Of a DNA stretch of 64,000 bases, positions 60,760-64,000 are shown piece by piece. Origin of the DNA: Balanoglossus misakiensis (lineage: Eukaryota > Hemichordata); assembly GCA_040954595.2 (NCBI GenBank), contig CM082576.2, positions 15,686,001 through 15,750,000 of the forward strand, given 5' to 3'. The first letter of the stretch is position 1. Each line of letters starts with the position of its first letter. The translations under genes and the position numbers were made by a program. The notes beneath the pieces are model-generated. The model did no database searches and had not been told where the DNA came from. It saw only the letters and a program-made list of their open reading frames with translations.

Positions 60760-60830
60760 GACTTTCTGTCCGGACAGAAAGTCACGTGAGTCAGGCTAAT
60801 GTTGACACACGTGACTAGTGCGCATGCGCA
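60760..60830. promoter_or_regulatory. Palindrome and NRF1-type site upstream of a secreted-protein gene
   Basis: A perfect 24-bp palindrome, GACTTTCTGTCCGGACAG.. (60760-60783), is followed by an overlapping E-box CACGTG (60783-60788) and, at 60819-60830, TGCGCATGCGCA, which equals the NRF1 palindromic consensus. They lie 400-470 bp before the ATG at 61230. Confidence 0.55.
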
Positions 60831-61229
60831 CTAAAATGTGAATCTATGCGGAAGAGGTTTGGTCGCCCCAAATCAAGCGACTCAGCGAAGAAATGCGCAC
60901 TAATTCGGCGAAATTTTGGGAAGATAACTTTATGGGAGAAATCAGTCGATGGAACCAGATCAAATCCGAAAATGGTCTGACCATCAAAATGTCAAAGTGG
61001 CACGTTTGCTGATCGACATGTACAACATTTCCGTTGTAAACAAACCCGCGCATCATTTCAAGTGTTACGGGCGATATTTTCGGCTTGCATGTAGCTACAA
61101 TTGCCCAAACCTTTCTTACATCTTCATTATATAGTATTCCATGATGGATGTACTGGAAAAACGGAATTTTTTCGATGATGAAAAATGGATGCACACGAGA
61201 AATACTGGGGCTTTAATGGTTAATAGGCT

Positions 61230-62174
61230 ATGAAGATTGCAATTGTACTGTTCTTGGCTTGCATTTCAATTGCAAGCGTTGTTGGTGCACGTGAGGTGAG
61301 TATTAATCTAGTTTAGACTTGTAATGAAAACGGAGTATTCTGTGAAACATAGGTCGGTTCTTCTTATTTTATATGCAAGTTTTATACAACAGATAGCCAT
61401 TTGTGCTATGTTTGTTTTCAGAAGGTTTAATATTCAATTTGGGTTAAAAATAGTTTTCATAAAGGGCTGGGTTATATTTCTTCTGTACGTTTGGATTGGG
61501 GAACACACACAGTCAATTGTGTATCTTTTATAGTTTGTGTATCGGTGGAAGAATGCTTTAAACGGGGGTTTTCAGTTAATGGGCCCACGGCAATTAATTA
61601 GAAAATCGGATAATTAACATGTGCACACCTGGAATCAATAATCGCATGGGCCGATAGTCCATTCGAATGTTGTATGGGGTATTTATATCATTATCGCCAC
61701 TGAAACTGCCACTTTTATATGATCAAATCAAATACCGTCTTAAAAACACATATTGTTCTGAAACGGCTTAGATTCGAGACGGCTTTGCCGGTAAGACCTG
61801 AGCCAGTGTAAGGATTAACACCTCTTGGCAACCCATTGTCTGTGGGGCCGAACTGTTTATGTATATGGACACAACGCGACTCAAATAGTGTCTCAAAAGT
61901 GTCCCTGTATGAACCTGGTATTAGTTCAGTGGCAAACAAAAAGGAGTGACCCACAGTACATGTGTGCAATAGGAAGAAACGTCACGTTGCTCCGTTGAAA
62001 TTTCCAACACGCAGTTGTTATAGAGTGCTCAAATTAAACAAGCCTTCACATTAACCTTTTCAGTTTGCTTTTGATTGTTTTGTTGCATAGTGCACTTTCA
62101 CTGAAGGGAGTGATGGCTACTTTGACTGTCAATATAAAAATTATGGTGCCATAGACCCATGCTCTCAGTATAAG
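61230..62174 (+). CDS. Secreted cysteine-containing protein, first two exons
   Basis: Exon 61230-61295 encodes 22 residues, MKIAIVLFLACISIASVV then GARE. This is a textbook signal peptide with probable cleavage after VVGA. It ends at a GTGAG donor in phase 0. Exon 62091-62174 (acceptor TTGCATAG, donor GTGAG) encodes 28 residues starting CTFTEGSDGYFDCQYKNYG, then AIDPCSQYK, with three cysteines. The gene continues past the window or beyond the LINE in the next intron. I do not recognise the family; a short Cys-rich extracellular module is likely. Confidence 0.6.
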
Positions 62175-62417
62175 GTGAGTTAGTCATCAGTTTTAATTAC
62201 AATGCATTATAACTTAATCTATTTATTCAGCCAGCGAACAAGCTATTAATTCGGTTGAAAGATGTTGATGCTGGATTTTTTTTCTGTGGTATTTTTAACA
62301 TTCTGGAGTCTGGAAGAACTGACAAGTCATAACAGCCGATGTTCATAAAAGAACAATATATACTAGTATATATAATTAAGATCATCTGAATTCTGGTTGC
62401 ATTCTCTGATGATGAAG

Positions 62418-64000
62418 TTTTTTTTTTTTTTTTTTTTTTTTTTTTATTGAGCATTTCAGAAGAAAAAAAAAGACAAGACAGAGAGGTACAAAAAAACGAG
62501 AAAAACAGGCTGGGAAGTGTTTGGCAAACTGTAGTAAACTTACATCTGATAAAGAAAGAAAACAAAAACAAAGTTACATCCGCGTATATTTACTATTTAT
62601 AATGGTGGGGACTGTCCACAAAACTGACTTAGTTGTTTCCATTTGGGATCAGGGTTCATTTTGTCAAATTCTTTTAATTTCATTTTACATTTTTCAATTT
62701 CAATTTTTTGTTGTACCCATTTCATAAAATATTGTATGTTTGGTATTTTGTGTTTTTTCTTACATTCGTATTTATGTTTCTTACCTAAAAGAATGATAAA
62801 ATTGACAAGTGAAAAGTTGTCTTCCATGATCTTTCCCAAAATTACATTCTCTGGTGATAGAGTAAGTTGAATATTACAATTTCGAAGCAGAACTAATTCA
62901 ATATCTCCCCAGAATTGTAGGACATATTCACATTCAAAGAAAAGATGAATTATGTCTTCAGTCCAAAGATGACAGAAAGTACATTTGTCTGAATCAATTA
63001 CATTTCTTATTCTTAGAAATCTATTTGTATCTATGATTCGAGTTAATATTTTATACTGGAAACTTTGCAGTGCTGTGTCATCTGTGATTTTGAAAATAAG
63101 TGGAAAGAATTTTGTTAGCCCTTCATTCAGATTGAATTCCTCTATCCATTTCGTTGTGCTGCTTTGAGATTTTACTCTTTTCATTGTGCAATTTTGAAAA
63201 AGGTTTAAATAAACTTGCCTACAAACTTTTCCTGATATGAACAGTTGGTTGTTATTTAATTGATTTGGGTTCTTTTTAGCATTTTCTTTCCACTGTCTCG
63301 GTATGGCGTCAATGAGACACATATACTTAAACACTTCAGAGTTGGGCAGATCAAATTTTTTTCTGAGATCTTTAAAGTCCATTATACAATGTTTTTCATC
63401 TAAAAGGTCTTTGAAGTTACAAATACCCTGTTGATGCCAGGTTAGATAATGCACTATTTTATCACCGATTAAAATATTTGGATTTGCCCAGAGGCACTCT
63501 GAAATTGACCCTCTGGCCTGGATTTTATTATTTGTGGGAAACCACGTGATCAGCGTGTTTTTCCAAAATAAATTTTGACTAAAGTAAGTAAAGGCCACTT
63601 TTTTAGCAATTTGCGCAGTGAAGTAGGGAAAACAGTGTCCACTGTAATATTAAATAATTGTTTCCATTGTCCCGGTTTATCATCCATCAATCTGTATAAC
63701 CATGATATATGGAGCGAATCAGCCAATGTTGACAAATCTACCATATTCAATCCACCATTTTGAATATCACAGCACAGCCTGAGCCTATTAATTTTTGCTT
63801 GTCTGTTATTCCAAATAAAGCTTGAAAAAGCATCATTTAACTGTTGTAGCAGTGAAATCGACATCTTTGGAAGTATTGACATGATATGAATGAGCTTAGG
63901 TACTGCCAATGTCTTAACAACACATATTTTCCCACGCAATGTCAGTGGCCGCATGGACCACATATTCAAAAGTCGTTTAATTGAATCAATTACCGGAATA
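62418..64000 (-). mobile_element. L1-type LINE, ORF2 C-terminal part, frameshifted
   Basis: On the minus strand two overlapping frames, 63969-63550 then 63598-62597, are one ORF broken by a frameshift in the A-run near 63598-63603. The first frame carries the post-RT region (GKICVVKTLAVPKLIHIMS, FIWNN, GGLNMVDL). The second carries the CCHC motif CTFCHLWTEDIIHLFFEC and ends with a stop at 62597. A 150-bp 3'UTR and a poly(A) tail (T-run 62418-62446 on the plus strand) mark the 3' end. The RT core and endonuclease lie beyond the window edge. It sits in the intron after exon 2 of the secreted-protein gene, in opposite orientation. Confidence 0.9.

Noticed and set aside
60844-61194. 116-codon minus-strand ORF
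   Set aside because: No recognisable motif or splice context, and it lies in the probable promoter of the secreted-protein gene.
1-64000. tRNA, rRNA and integrated viral genes
   Set aside because: None was recognised by eye; a covariance-model or profile search could still find small RNAs.

Overview
The window is animal nuclear DNA. It has spliced genes with many short exons and GT-AG introns, an AT-rich composition, dense foldback transposons and L1-type retrotransposon debris. The receptor gene mixes EGF, Ig, HYR, cadherin-like and mucin-type WxxW modules. That mixture, together with WDR27 and KATNBL1 orthologues, fits an invertebrate deuterostome (hemichordate, cephalochordate or echinoderm); I cannot name the species. 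All exon models below were made by hand from splice signals, reading phase and protein family patterns.

Layout. 1-3.5 kb: a repeat-built region holding a ~237-bp satellite inside a probable transposon. 3.5-31.0 kb, minus strand: a WDR27-like WD40 gene of about 22 exons, with introns carrying foldback elements, two piggyBac-like MITEs and a (CA)n tract. 31.0-32.66 kb: a shared, divergent 5' region with a long perfect-loop hairpin. 32.66-38.86 kb, plus strand: KATNBL1 (katanin p80 con80-like) in nine coding exons. 38.9-44.6 kb: transposon-rich DNA with two inverted copies of an ~800-bp G-run element, between and beside the last two exons of a cytosolic sulfotransferase on the minus strand. 44.65-56.89 kb, plus strand: a complete receptor tyrosine kinase in 23 exons, about 1,006 residues, with signal peptide, WxxW, cadherin-like repeat, an unassigned region, EGF, Ig, EGF, HYR, TM and an apparently active tyrosine kinase. 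57-61 kb: microsatellite, a GC-rich kinase-like fragment, tandem duplications and a LINE 3' end. 61.2 kb to the window edge: the first two exons of a small secreted cysteine-containing protein (plus strand), with a truncated, frameshifted L1-type LINE (minus strand) in the following intron.

The genes do not form an obvious pathway. WDR27 and KATNBL1 probably share a divergent promoter region. The most notable item is the receptor kinase. Its ectodomain combination is one I do not recognise from any named RTK class. Several of its ectodomain modules are bounded by phase-1 introns, the signature of exon shuffling.
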